This document shows positions 11,307-21,779 of a stretch of 64,000 nucleotides of DNA, piece after piece. The DNA comes from Carallia brachiata (lineage: Eukaryota; Streptophyta; Magnoliopsida; Malpighiales; Rhizophoraceae), in the NCBI GenBank assembly GCA_021464245.1, contig JADCRB010000066.1, forward strand, positions 5,675,435 to 5,739,434, read 5' to 3'. The notes beneath the pieces were generated by a model that was given only the letters and a program-made list of their open reading frames with translations, did not search any database and was not told the DNA's origin. The number at the start of each line of letters is the position of its first letter. Positions within the stretch are counted from its first letter, which is position 1. A program made the translations under genes and the position numbers.

Positions 11307-11712
11307 TTTTCCATGCACGATCTGATGTGCATTATCCCAATGCTCAGCCACCCGGATAGAGCCACACCTACACGTCCCCATGTTCCACACGTTATAGGAG
11401 ACTCGGTGCCACGCAGTGCCACACGGTGCCATGCAGTGCCTTCCAGACTTGGCCAAGACCTTGTCTTGTGTTTTGAGCCTCTTGGCCCAAGCCCATGGCC
11501 CATCTGATGGAGCCCACGAACATGCAACTCAGAACCCTTTGTCCAACCCAAGTCTTGGTCCACATTAGGACCCGCTTGTAGGCGTGTGCCTACATTGATC
11601 CTCTCAGCTTTCACCTTGCTTCAAGGAGTGGCCAGCCACTCCAAAGTCCCATCTTAGGAATTGGTGCAAGGTGCCGCCAACTCCTGCATGCCAAGTGTTC
11701 AATGGGCTAACA

Positions 11713-12058
11713 GTAGGCCTCTATCCTACCATCGAAAGTTGATAGGGCAGAAATTTGAATGATGCGTCGCTGGCATGTTGGCCATGCAATCCGTCGAGTT
11801 ATCATGAATCATCAGAGCAACGGGCAGAGCCCGCGTCAACCTTTTATCTAATAAATGCATCCCTTCCAAAAGCAGGGGTTTGTTGCACATATTAGCTCTA
11901 GAATTACTACGGTTATACAAATAGCAGGTACCATCAAACAAACTATAACTGATTTACTGAGCCATTCGTAGTTTCACAGTCTGAATTGGTTTATAATTAC
12001 ACATGCATGGCTTAATCTTTGAGACCAGCATATGACTATGGGCAGGATCAACCAGGTA
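11713..12058 (-). rRNA. 18S rRNA 5' end (first ~346 nt), unit R1
   Basis: This is the reverse complement of the 18S 5' end. The gene's first bases TACCTGGTTGATCCTGCC correspond to 12058 downward, and the segment ends at the LTR at 11713. Together with the 1467-nt 18S part seen at 53941-55407 it adds up to a full plant 18S of about 1.8 kb, minus the 5-bp duplication. Point changes, for example in CCATGGGCAGGATC, mark it as a pseudogene. Confidence 0.93.
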
Positions 12059-13039
12059 GCATTCCTTCACGATGCCCATGACCGGACGACCAGCACGAAC
12101 CCAACCAAATGGTAGGGGGGTCGATGACGAAACGGGCATGGCAATCATGCTATAGAGGGACAAAGGCTCTATTCAAGCAAAGATAGAGTGGAACGACAGT
12201 TCCATTGCCCGAGTAATGTTCTGAATCCGAGACCATGACTTTTGAACCATCTGGGCGGGCAGAGCGGGCTGGGAGGATTGCGCTTGCGTGCGGCAGGCCC
12301 GACGTGCAGCACACTGGGCGTACCCGCGACAACGAGTTGGTGCAAGTTGCTAGCAATCCATTCCTTGGCCGTTTTCATGCCGTGCCAATTTTCCCGTCAC
12401 CTTGCTTGCTGACATGCCCAGCACATGCCCATTCAGCGAGTTGGTGCAAGTTACCAACAATCCATTCCTTGGCCGTTTTCAAGCCTTCTTCGGTGGCCAA
12501 TGCCTTAGTCGATTTTCCCATCACCTTGCTCGTGGACATGCCCGACCCATGTCCATGCCCATTCAATGAGAGCCAGTCCGAGGTGCCAACAATCCATTCC
12601 TTGGTCGGTTTCATGCCCGACCGATTTTCCCATCGCCTGGCTTGCTGACATGGCCAGCACATGCCCATTCAACGAATTGGTGCAAGTTGCCAACAATCCA
12701 TTCATTGGCCGTTTTCAAGCCTTCTTCGGTGACCAATGCCTTAGCCGATTTTCCCATCACCTTGCTTATGCCTAGCCTATGTCCACGTCCATGCCTGTTC
12801 TACGAGTTCGTGCAATGTACCAACAACTCTATCGGCCTTTTTACTTGAGGGCCCAACACCTAACCTCCCCGGTGCCCGGTGCAAGCGTGCTGCTAGGGGT
12901 TCCTTGTTGCGAGCCTCCCCGAACACGCTACGCAACTATCCAGCTTCTTGTGTGGGGCTCAACTTAGGGATTTCCAAGCCTGCAAGCTAGCCTCCCCAGC
13001 TGGCTCAAGAAAAGTTGGAAAAGTGATTTGAGGAGAGAG
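12059..13039 (-). other. R1 external transcribed spacer and shortened intergenic spacer
   Basis: The first ~190 bp (from GCATTCCTTCACGATGCCC) align with the ETS next to the 18S gene in unit R2 (24021 onward). Near 12240-12300 the sequence jumps to the GC-rich IGS part (CAGGCCCGACGTGCAGCACAC, also present near 25890), and then enters the IGS subrepeats. The spacer is only about 1 kb, against 3.7 kb in R2, so most ETS and IGS is deleted. No protein gene is seen. Confidence 0.8.
12345..12840 (-). repeat. IGS subrepeats, alternating ~104 and ~131 bp (R1)
   Basis: The anchor CAATCCATTCCTTGGCCG recurs at 12354, 12458, 12590, 12694 and (diverged) 12824, giving spacings of 104, 132, 104 and 130 bp. 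Two monomer types alternate: a short one with CATGCCG and a long one with CAAGCCTTCTTCGGTGGCC. The same alternation occurs in R2 (26928-27505) and in pieces in R3 and R4. Such repeats lie between the 26S 3' end and the 18S promoter in plant rDNA. Confidence 0.85.
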
Positions 13040-13600
13040 GGTGGGACGAATCGAAGCGACAAAGGGCTGAATCTCAGTGGATCGTGGCAGCAAGGACACT
13101 TTGCCACTTACGATACCCCTCGCATATTTAACTCGTCTGCAAAGGATTCTACCTGTCGATCGATAGAAATTGTAATTTACGGCGGCAACCGCAACTCGTC
13201 CGCTGCGGGTGCTTGGCCCACAACACATGTTTTTGGGGGCCGTAAGGCCCCTACTGCGGGTCGATAATTGAACGATGAGCGCACGCGTCGCTTCTAGCCC
13301 ATATTCTGACTTAGAGGTGTTCAGTCATAATCCAGCGCATGGTAGCTTCGCGCCACTGGCTTTTCAACCAAGCGTGATGACCAATTGTGCGAATCAACGG
13401 TTCCTCTTGTACTAGGTTGAATTACTGTTGCGACACCGTCATCAGTAGGGTAAAACTAACCTGTCTCAGAACGGTCTAAACCCAGCTCACATTCCCTATT
13501 GGTGGGTGAACAATCCAACACTTGGTGAGTTCTGCTTCACAATGATAGGAAGAGCTGACATCAAAGGATCAAAAAGCAACGTCGTTATGAACGCTTTGCT

Positions 13601-13634
<34 letters not shown>

Positions 13635-14007
13635 TACCCCAGTAGCTTCAAATTCCGAAGGTCTAAAGGATCGATTGGCCACGCTTTCACAGTTCGTATT
13701 CGTGCTGGAAATTAGAATCAAACAAGCTTTTACCCTTTTGTTCCACACGAGATTTCTGTTATCGTTGAGCTCATCTTAGGACAACTGCGTTATCTTTTAA
13801 CAGATGTGCCGACCCAGCCAACCTCCCCACCTAACAATGTCTTCTGCCCAGATCAGCCCGCCGAACAGCCTTCGTTCCAAAAGGAGGGGCGATGCCCCAC
13901 CTCCGATTCATGGAATAAGTAAAATATCATTAAAAGTAGTGGTATTTCACTTTTGCCAGGGGACCGGCTCCCACTTATCCTACACCTCTCAAGTCATTTC
14001 ACAAAGT

Positions 14008-14039
<32 letters not shown>

Positions 14040-14970
14040 CCCTGCTGATTCCGCCAAGCCTTTCCCTTGGTTGTGGTTTCGCTGGATAGTAGACAGGGAT
14101 AGTGGGAATCTCGTTAATCCACTCATGCGCGTCAATAATTAGATGACGAGGCATTTGGCTACCTAAAGAGAGTCATAGTTACTCTCGCCGTTTACCCGCG
14201 CTTGGTTGAATTTCCTCACTTTGACATTCAGAGCACTAGGCAGAAATCACATTGCGTTAGCATCCGTAAGGACCACCGCAATGCTTTGTTTTAATTAAAC
14301 AGTCGGATTCCCCTTATTTGGACCAGTTCTAAGTTGGGGAAGGCCCTTGGAGGGGCCGTTCCCAGCTCGTCCCCCGGCCGACACACAACGACCCGCTCTC
14401 GCTGCGGGAGCAGTACGAGCCGTCCGCTGATACCCGATGTGTTTGGGGCTGGGACCCCCGAGACCAGCCCTAAGAGCCAATCCTTTTCTCGAGGTTACAG
14501 ATCCATTTTCCTGACTTCCCTTGCCTACATTGTTCCATTGAGTAGAGGCTGTTCACCTTGGAGAATTGATGAGATTATGAGTACGACCGGGTCCGGTAGG
14601 CACTTGGTCCTCCGAATTTCAAGGGCCACTAAGGCCACACCGGACACTGCGCGACGTGTGGTGCTCTTCCAACCGCTGGACCCTACGTCCGACTGAGTTG
14701 TTACCAGGGTGGGCAGGCTGTTAAACAGAAAAGATAACTCTTCCCGAGGCCCCCGCCGACGTCTCCGAACTCCCTAACGTTGCTATCAGCCACCGCGTCC
14801 TGATTCGCGAATTTTAACCTGATTCCCTTTCGAAGCTCCCACGCGGACACTCTGTCGGACGAGCTTCCCCCGTCTCTTAGGATCGACTAACCCATGTGCA
14901 AGTGCCATTCATAGTGACCGCCGCGCCGTCCTACTCATTGGGGCCTGGCCCTTACCTCGACGGCCGGTGT
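13040..14970 (-). rRNA. 26S rRNA 3' part, truncated and decayed (unit R1)
   Basis: This is the reverse complement of the last ~1.9 kb of 26S rRNA, from the 3' end (GATTCGTCCCAC region near 13045) to a break at about 14970, where chromovirus sequence begins with the microhomology TGGG. About 110 nt of conserved 26S are missing at about 14911. The sarcin-ricin loop (13399-13413) reads AGTACAAGAGGAACC instead of AGTACGAGAGGAACC. Many changes are C-to-T or G-to-A. It cannot give a functional rRNA. Confidence 0.93.
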
Positions 14971-16583
14971 GGGGTGGCCTTCCTGCACCAACACACCTCC
15001 AATGGCTTTGTCTAAGGCGTCAGTTAGCACACTGAAAGGCAACTCAAAATCAGGCAAGCTCAGGACCGGCACCGTGGGCCCCGTTACCTTCGATTTGTCA
15101 ATTGCTTCTTGGCAATTTGTAGTCCACCTCCAAGGTCTATCCTTCTTGAGTAAGTCTGTCAATGGGGTCACCTTTTTGGAGTAACCCTGCACGAAATTCC
15201 TGTAATAGTTAGACAAACCAAGAAAGGATCTTAACTGAGACACTTTGGTAGGGGCCTCCCACTCCACTATTACCTGGACTTTTTTCTCGTCCATTTTAAC
15301 TTGCCCTCGACTCACCCTATGCCCAAGGAACGTAATCTCTCGCCTGGCAAACTCACATTTTTCCTTTCTAACATGTAATTGGTGCTCTCTCAGCCTAGAC
15401 AACACCAACCTCAGGTGGGACAAGTGATCCTCTAACGGCTCACTATACACAACAATATCATCCAGATATACTACCACAAAATGATCAATGAAGTCATGAA
15501 ATACATCATTCATTAAATTACAGAAAGTAGCAGGGGCGTTAGTCAAACCGAATGACATCACCAAGAATTCGTAGGATCCATAGCGAGTGATGCACGTGGT
15601 TTTCCCCTCATTTCCTTCTGTAATCCTGACTTGCCAATATCCAAACCGCAGATCCAGCTTGGTGACATACAAGGCTCTCACCAACCTGTTAAACAAGTCC
15701 GCTATCAATGGCATAGGGTACTTGTTCTTAACCGTCACCTTGTTCAGAGCCCTGTAATCAACACACATCTGCAAGGAGCCATCGTGTTCCCTCTGAATCA
15801 ACATTGGGGCACCATATGGCGCTTTGGAGGGTTGAATTAGGACTGAATCCAGCAACTCTATCAACTGCTTACTCAGTTCTGCCAATTCTAACAGACTCAT
15901 GCAATATGGGGCTTGTGTTGGTTGTTTAGAACCGGGCACCAAATCGATCTTGTGGTCAGTGGCGCACCTCGGGGGAGGACACTTGGGGAGTTCAGGAGGC
16001 ATCACGTCAGTGAACTTTCCCAACAGATCTGCTACACTGTCAGGCAGCTCTGCAACAATACCTTCTTTGATCTCCATCAAAGCAGCAAGGTAGGTGACTT
16101 CTCCCTTCTTCAGCCCATGCTTCACCTACATAGCTGACAGCATACTACCTGACTTCCCACCAATACTGGAAGGGGAGTGAACGTTCCAGCAACGAAACAT
16201 GGATGATCCTCATGCATGATCATATGACCACCTAAGTGAGGCAACAAAGCAACTTTTGTGTTCACAAAGAAATCAACTCCCAGTATAATATCAAAATCAT
16301 CTAACGGAACCACAGTGAAGTTAAGATTACCAGACCAATTGCCTATAGTTACGTGCACCCCCAATGCCGTGCCAAGCACCTCCCGGGCTGCCAAGTTGAC
16401 TGCCTTCATTTGACTCTCGGTCATGGTGACTTTCAGACCCAGTGAACCCACCATCCTCTCAGCAACAAAGTTGTGAGTAACACCAGTGTCGGCCATCGCC
16501 ATCAAATTTTTTTTAATGAGCCCGATCTTCACATACATCAAGCTGGATTGTGGGGCACGTCCAGCTTGCACAGCACTCACCAA
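14971..16583 (-). pseudogene. Chromovirus C pol: protease and reverse transcriptase, nearly uninterrupted
   Basis: The RT frame (14935-16125, 396 codons) is the best-preserved pol frame of the window. It has [62 protein letters not shown] and the catalytic [11 protein letters not shown] (near 15455-15469), then the RT connection ([29 protein letters not shown]). Its start is just upstream of protease in an overlapping frame. Protease (16122-16583) has DTGVTHNFVAERM, with DTGV instead of DTGA. The last ~12 codons of the RT frame are read from antisense 26S rDNA, so the protein end is chimeric. Only the first residues of RNase H remain. Confidence 0.9.
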
Positions 16584-17424
16584 CTGCAGAGGATCGACAC
16601 AAGAGGGGCAAGATCATCCGAGAGGCCACTCTCCTTAGCAACTATGGCACTTAACTTGTCCCGCTTGGGGCACTCCTTAGCCCTGTGTGGTCCATTACAT
16701 ATGAAACAACCCAAGTTAGTTTTGCTGCCACCATTGTGCTTATCTTTCTTGCCCTCCTTCTTCTTGCCCTTATCCTTGGGCTGCTTCCCAGCATCAGAAT
16801 CAGGAGACTTGTTGATCCAAAAATCAACTAAACCATCAGCCGCAACCATTGCTGAAGGAAGGTCCTTCACACCTTGCCTTCTAAGCTGGAGTTGAGCCCA
16901 AGGTTAAAGACCGGATGGGAAGTTGAAAAGCTTGTCCTCAACCGACATGTTGCGGATGTCAAGCATTAAGGAACTGAATTCCTTCACGTAGTCACGCACC
17001 GTACCACTCTGCTTCAACTTCTTCAAGGATTCCCTCGCAACCCATGACGTGTTGCAGGGTAAGAACTGGTCCTTCAACTCCTTCTTTAGGCTCTCCCACG
17101 TCTCGATCTTAGGCTTGCTCGCACTTGCATCATCATCCAATCGAGTTCGCCACCACAGCTTGGCATCCTTGGCTAGATACATGTTGGTCAGATTGACCTT
17201 CTCGTCGTCTGGCACTTGGGCAGCTTTGAAGTATTGCTCCAGCACCTTCATCTTGGTCGAGGCCTCCATGAACCTCCGTTTAGTTGAGAGGCCACAGCCT
17301 TCTTGAGGCCAATGACTGGAACGCGGTGAAATTTGCATCCCCCAGAAGTTCACGGAGTACCTGAAAGAGTTTGGCTACGCGCTTACGTACAGTATCAAGA
17401 CTCGAACCACCGGCTATTAGTCGA
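16577..17424 (-). pseudogene. Chromovirus C gag, with two internal deletions
   Basis: The zinc knuckle CFICNGPHRAKEC lies near 16668-16710, with the lysine-rich stretch before it shorter than in A and B. The Gag core (VNLTNMYLAKDAKLWWRTRLDD, DYVKEFSSLMLDIRNM) is present at 16904-17220. About 65 nt are missing near 17240, where LWDMEQ should be preceded by EIKNF, and about 100 nt near 17300-17310 that normally encode the start of the coiled-coil region. The frame is broken at both sites. The MAGGS-type start is also changed (near 17417). Confidence 0.85.
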
Positions 17425-17432
17425 ACCTTTAT

Positions 17433-17444
17433 GCTCTGATACCA
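17433..17444 (-). other. Primer binding site, initiator tRNA-Met type (copy C)
   Basis: TGGTATCAGAGC on the minus strand, two bases from the LTR at 17447. Confidence 0.85.
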
Positions 17445-17446
17445 GC

Positions 17447-18326
17447 TGTCGCAAGACTAATTTTCTCACTTAAAATTTCGCCTTGTGATGGCACTAAGTC
17501 GCACTTAGTCTCAGCCAACCGCATACACAACGATTTGTACAATAGAACTTTATAAGTAAGGTACACAACTAACACACTCAAAAGAGACATAACAACATAT
17601 ACGGGAACCTTCCCAACCTTTTATTACTTAACTCAAGTAATACAAAGGAACAATCACTTGAACTCTCAACAGTGTTTCACTCTCTCTCTGAGTGATTTCT
17701 CTTTCGCTAAGTACAAATGACAACACATAGGGTCTATACATAGCTGACCACACTAGCTATCTATGGCTTGGAGATAAACATTATCTCCCCACGATCTCTA
17801 TCGTGGCTAATAATCCTCATCTTCCCATGATCTCATCCATGACTTGATCCTGATAAGCCTTATCTCCCACGATCATCCATCACTTGATCTCGATAAGCCT
17901 TATCTACCCACGATCCTTTGCCATGCATGATCTAATGAGCATTATCCTGATGCTCGGCCAACCGGATAGAGCCACACCCACCCGCACGTCCCCACGTTCT
18001 ACACGTCGTAGGAGACTCGGTGCCATGCAGTGCCATGCTGTGCCATACAGTGCCATGCAGACTTGGCCAAGACCCAGTCTCGTGTTTTGGGCCTCTTGGC
18101 CCAAGCCCATGGCACATCTGACAGAACCCACGAACATGTAGTGCAGTATCCTTTCTCCAACCCAAGTCTTGGTCCACAGTAGGACCCGCATGTAGGCTCG
18201 TGCCTACACTGACCCTCTCAGTTTTCACCTTGCCTTAGGGAGTGCCCAGCCACTCCAAAGTCCCATGCTAAGAATTGGCGCTAGGTGCCGACAACTCCCG
18301 CATGCTAATCGTTCAAGGGGCTTACA
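17447..18326 (-). repeat. LTR shared by chromoviruses C (5' LTR) and D (3' LTR), 880 bp
   Basis: On the minus strand it starts TGTAAGCCCCTTG at 18326 and ends TTGCGACA at 17447. It has a primer site on its low-coordinate side and a polypurine tract (CAGGTGGGGGTAGTT) on its high-coordinate side, so it is at once the 5' LTR of C and the 3' LTR of D. Its TATA region is partly decayed (TATACATAG). It keeps several GATAAGGCTTATC-like blocks in U3. Confidence 0.9.
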
Positions 18327-18341
18327 AACTACCCCCACCTG
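18327..18341 (-). other. Polypurine tract of chromovirus D
   Basis: The minus strand reads CAGGTGGGGGTAGTT directly before the 3' LTR start (TGTAAGCC). It would prime plus-strand DNA synthesis. The equivalent tract is next to the LTR of copy G at 61308-61321. Confidence 0.75.
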
Positions 18342-18545
18342 TTGAAGCCAACGTCCTCATTGTAGGGTTGATAGGTAGTCTTCCACCTGCTTCTCGAACT
18401 GTCATAGAGTCACATCTCTTTCTCGGCTCGCCTCACTATCTGGGGCATTCTTCCACTTGACCAAGTACCCAACCCGCCTGTTCTTCTTACTTTGTCCTAC
18501 GTTCGGTGGTCTAGAATTCTCTCCACTTCACGCTGGAACTCAGTT
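18342..18545 (-). pseudogene. Chromodomain at the end of chromovirus D pol
   Basis: Read on the minus strand with one frameshift, the segment gives VERILDHRT, then GQSKKN, RRVGYLVKWKNAPDSEAS and VTLWQFEKQVEDY. The core YLVKWK followed by an acidic turn and a W/L..F helix is the chromodomain fold fused to the integrase C-terminus of chromoviruses. The expected SWERD reads SRERD here. In active elements this domain is thought to steer integration to certain chromatin. The same block with two stops is in copy G (61375-61545). This block is the reason for the chromovirus assignment. Confidence 0.8.
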
Positions 18546-19660
18546 CTGATTGTAGGGGGAGCACATCGTGTTTGTTTCCTTTGAGGCTATTCGCCTGCTT
18601 CCTCGTGGAAGGGCTTCAAGAAACTCACATGAAGGTTGGATACACCTTCAATCTTTCTGGGAGTTGCAATCTGTATGCAACATTGCCAAGTTTCTTCACC
18701 ACTGTGAAGGGAACGTCATACTCTGGAACCAGCCCACGATGCACTGTCTTGTTGTTGATCCTCTTTCAAATTTGGGGAGTAAGTTTTAGCAACACCTTAT
18801 CCCCAACTTGGAACTGCATGTCCCTCCTTCCTCGGTCCGCATACTTTTGCATCCGCCTGGCTGCCTTGTCCAAGCTATCCTGGGCCTCCTCTAGCCGCTC
18901 TTGCTTAGAACGGGCAAACCGGTACGCTGCTGAACATCTGCCTCCTGAGCTAGTCCTGGCCACATCGTTAGGAGCAAGGGGTTGTTGCCCCATAGCTAGC
19001 TCAAAGGGACTCATACCTGTGGAAGAGGACTTATGAAGATTGTAGCAAAATTGGGCCGAATCCAACAACTCAAGCCAATTCCTCTGGCTTGCCGTCACGT
19101 AATACCGAAGATATTCCTCAAGTAGGCCATTGATCCGCTCTGTCTAGCCATCAGTCTGAGGATGGTTGGCAGTAGAGAATTTCAATTCTAAACCCATCAT
19201 GTTGAACAATGACGTCGAGAACCTGCCAATGAAACGAGGATCCCGATCGCTCACAATATCTTCAGGCAACCCAAAGTACTTTACTACCTGCTTGTAGAAA
19301 AGCTCAGCCGATGTCTCCGCTTGACATGAAGAGGGGGCAGGAACAAACACCGCATACTTGGAAAACTGATCTACCACCACCATGACAGATCCTATGCAAT
19401 CAGTCTTCGGGAATCTGCCAATGAAATCCATCGAAACCGACCCATGGCTTCGAAGGAATGGGTAGCGGCTTCAACAAACCCGCCTCCTTCTGCCGCTTTA
19501 TCTTGTCCTGCTGACAAGTGATGCACGTTTTGACATATGCGTCGACGTCATCATCCATCTTTGGCCAGTAGTAGTTGTGGGACAGCAAGGACATCATGCT
19601 TTCAACGCCATGATGACCAGCCCACTATGAATCATGGGACTCCCGCAGTATCTCCTTTCT
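18546..19660 (-). pseudogene. Integrase of chromovirus D
   Basis: The N-terminal zinc-binding region has the two histidines (WDSHDS, AGHHGVE) and TCITCQQ. The catalytic core has MDFIGRFPK (first Asp), VSDRDPRFIGRF (second Asp, near 19237-19251) and NHPQTDG-stop-TERI (the Glu). The C-terminal part has ANRYAA-type sequence and QFQVGDKVLLKL. The reading frame is closed by stops at 19625-19627 and 19144-19146, both at glutamine codons (CAG to TAG), and by frameshifts near 19400 and 19100. Both stops recur in copy E. Integrase would insert the DNA copy and leave the 5-bp duplication seen at the 18S site. Confidence 0.9.
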
Positions 19661-20290
19661 AAGGCATGCACCACTGGGAACAAATACACGATTACCCTTG
19701 CCATGCAATAAATCATTATCGAGCTAGTATCGCCTTACCACACCTTCCCTGACTTGCTGTACCACTTGCTGATATGTGGCATCATGTGGGGCCTGCTCCC
19801 TAATTTTGTCTAGCAAGTCACTCACACTTGAGTGAGGGTAGCAACCATCTCTTGCACTTGTCGGCGACTTAGGGCATCTGCCACCTGAGTTTGCCTTCCT
19901 GGCTTGTGTTCCCAAGTAAAATCGTACTCAGCCAAGAACTCCTGCCACTGTGCTTGTCATGTAGAAAGCTTCTTTTGAGTCTGAAAGAATGTGTTAGCCA
20001 CATTTCGGCCCGAACCACGAACCTAGTACCCAGCAAATACACCCTCCACGTGCGAAGGCAATGCACCACTGCCAGCATCTCCTTCTCATGGGCTGAGTAC
20101 CGCTGCTCTGCATCATTGAGTTTCTGACTCTCATAGTCAATGGCGTGGCTTTCCTACACCAATACACCTCCAATGGCTTTTTCTGAGGCGTCAGTTAGAA
20201 CACTGAAAGGCAGCTCGAAATCAGGCAGCTCGAAATCAGGCAGCCTCAGGACTGGCTCCGTGGACACCGCTGCCTTCAACTTGTCAAAGT
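19661..20290 (-). pseudogene. RNase H and linker of chromovirus D
   Basis: On the minus strand this runs from [14 protein letters not shown] (near 20198) through [27 protein letters not shown] (about 20090-20020) to the end of the domain near 19865, then a linker with SVSDLLDKIREQAPHDATYQQVVQQV toward integrase. A 15-nt direct duplication of GGCAGCTCGAAATCA occurs at 20210-20240, which duplicates part of LPDFEL. The frame is broken near 20150 and 19870. The domain would remove the RNA strand during reverse transcription. Confidence 0.85.
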
Positions 20291-21160
20291 CTTCTTGGCA
20301 ATTTGTGGTCCACCTCCAAGGACTATCCTTCTTGAGTAAGTCTATCAATGGGGCCACCTTTTTGGAATAACCCTGTACAAACTTCCTGTAATAGTTAGAC
20401 AAACAAAGAAAGGATCTCAACTGAGACACTTTGGTAGGGGCCTTCCACTCCACTATTGCTTGGACTTTTCTCACGTCCATTTTAACCTGCCCGCGACTCA
20501 CCCTATGCCCAATGAACATAATCTTTCGCCGGGCAAACTCGTATTTTTCCTTTTTAACGTATAATTGGTGCTCTCTCCACCTAGACAACACCAACCTCAG
20601 GTGGGACAAGTGATCCTCCAGGGACTCACTATACACAACAATATCATCCAGATATACAACCATAAAATGATCAATGAAGTCATGAAACACATCATTCATT
20701 AAATTACAGAAAGTAGCAGGGGCGTTAGTCAAACCAAATGGCATCACCAAGAATTCGTAGGAGCCATAGCGAGTGATGCATGTGGTTTTCTCCTCATCTC
20801 CTTCTGCAATCCTGACTTGCCAATATCCAGACCGCAAATCCAGCTTAGTGAAATATGAGGCTCTCGCTAGCCTGTCAAACAATTCTGCTATTAATGGAAT
20901 AGGGTACTTGTTCTTTACCGTCACCTTGTTCAGAGCCCTGTAATCAACACACATCTGCAGGAAGCCATCGTGTTTCCTTTGAAACAACACCAGGGCACCA
21001 TATGGTGCTTTGGAGGGCTAAATTAGGTCTGCATCCAGCAACTCCATCAACTGCTTCCTCAGTTTTGCCAACTCTAGTGGACTCATACGATATGGGGCTT
21101 GTGCTGGTGGTTTGGAACCAGGCATTAAATCGATTTTGTGCTGAATGGCACACCTCGAGG
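20291..21160 (-). pseudogene. Reverse transcriptase of chromovirus D
   Basis: The frame 20154-20990 contains [61 protein letters not shown], the catalytic [11 protein letters not shown] (near 20640-20654) and the connection block [14 protein letters not shown]. It opens at a methionine only because a TAG at 21019-21021 replaces the CAG of the conserved [11 protein letters not shown]. Upstream, the template-entry region (MPPELPKFLPSR) lies on a neighbouring frame with protease (21018-21827). The catalytic residues themselves are preserved, so decay came after the element was last active. Confidence 0.9.
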
Positions 21161-21377
21161 GAAGAAACTTAGGGAGTTCAGGAGGCATCACGTCAGTGAA
21201 CTCTCCCAACTGATCCGCCACACTGTCAGGCTCCTCCGCAACAATACCTTCTTTGATCTCCATCAAAGCCGCAAGGTAGGTGACTTCTTTTTTCTTCAGC
21301 CCATGCTTTACCTGCATAGCTGACAGCATACCACCTGACTTCCCACCAATACTAGAAGAGGGAGTGAACGTTCCGAA

Positions 21378-21779
21378 AACAAAACAAGGATGATCCTCAT
21401 GCACGATCATGAGACCACCCAAGTAAGGTAACTGAGCAACTTTTGTGCTCACAAAGAAATCAACCCCCAGTATGATAACAAAATCATCTAACGGAACCAC
21501 AGTCAAGTTAAGCTTACCAGACCAATTGCCCATAGTTACCTCCACTCCCAGTGTCGTGCAAAGCACCTCCCGAGCTACCGAGTTGACTGCCTTCATTCGA
21601 CTCCCGGTCTTGGTGACTTTCAAACCCAGTGACTCCACCATCCTCTCAGCAACAAAGTTGTGGGTAGCACCCGTGTCAGCCATTGTGATCAACTCTTTAT
21701 TACTAGCCCGATCTTCACATACATCAAGCCGAATTGTGGGGCACATCCAGCTTGCACAGCACTCACCAATTGTAGAGGA
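21378..21779 (-). pseudogene. Aspartic protease of chromovirus D
   Basis: The active-site motif TMADTGATHNFVAERMVESLGLKV is intact (DTGA codons near 21666-21677). It is followed by the flap region and VVPLDDFVIILGVDFF, the conserved ILGxDF block near the end of retroviral-type proteases. It matures the Gag-Pol polyprotein. The frame joining it to gag is shifted near 21720, where one base is missing compared with copies A and C. Confidence 0.88.

Larger units (their letters stand above)
9747..11712 (-). mobile_element. Chromovirus copy B: gag and 5' LTR only
   Basis: This minus-strand fragment contains the 5' LTR (10833-11712), primer site and gag. It is cut at the gag-protease border, where satellite array 1 takes over at about 9747. 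On the other side it abuts 18S rDNA at 11713, at the same nucleotide as copies A and D. Confidence 0.92.
10833..11712 (-). repeat. 5' LTR of chromovirus B (880 bp)
   Basis: On the minus strand it starts TGTTAGCCCATTG at 11712 and ends CTGTGATA at 10833. It is about 50 bp longer than the LTR of copy A, partly because it keeps an extra GATAAGGCTTATC-type motif block in U3. The LTR-18S junction (ACA|GTAGG on the plus strand) is the same as at 3553 and 23675. Confidence 0.9.
14971..18326 (-). mobile_element. Chromovirus copy C: partial RNase H, RT, protease, gag, 5' LTR
   Basis: This minus-strand element is cut inside the RNase H start by 26S rDNA at about 14970 and runs up to its 5' LTR at 17447-18326. 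That LTR is also the 3' LTR of copy D, because a polypurine tract lies directly on its other side. C and D are therefore joined LTR-internal-LTR-internal, a product typical of unequal LTR recombination. Confidence 0.92.

Noticed and set aside
12235..12648. 137-codon frame and its partners in the IGS
   Set aside because: They cover the IGS subrepeats and repeat with them; nothing protein-like is seen.
13028..14700. Short plus-strand frames over 26S rDNA
   Set aside because: They are antisense readings of rRNA; the sequence is fully explained as 26S.
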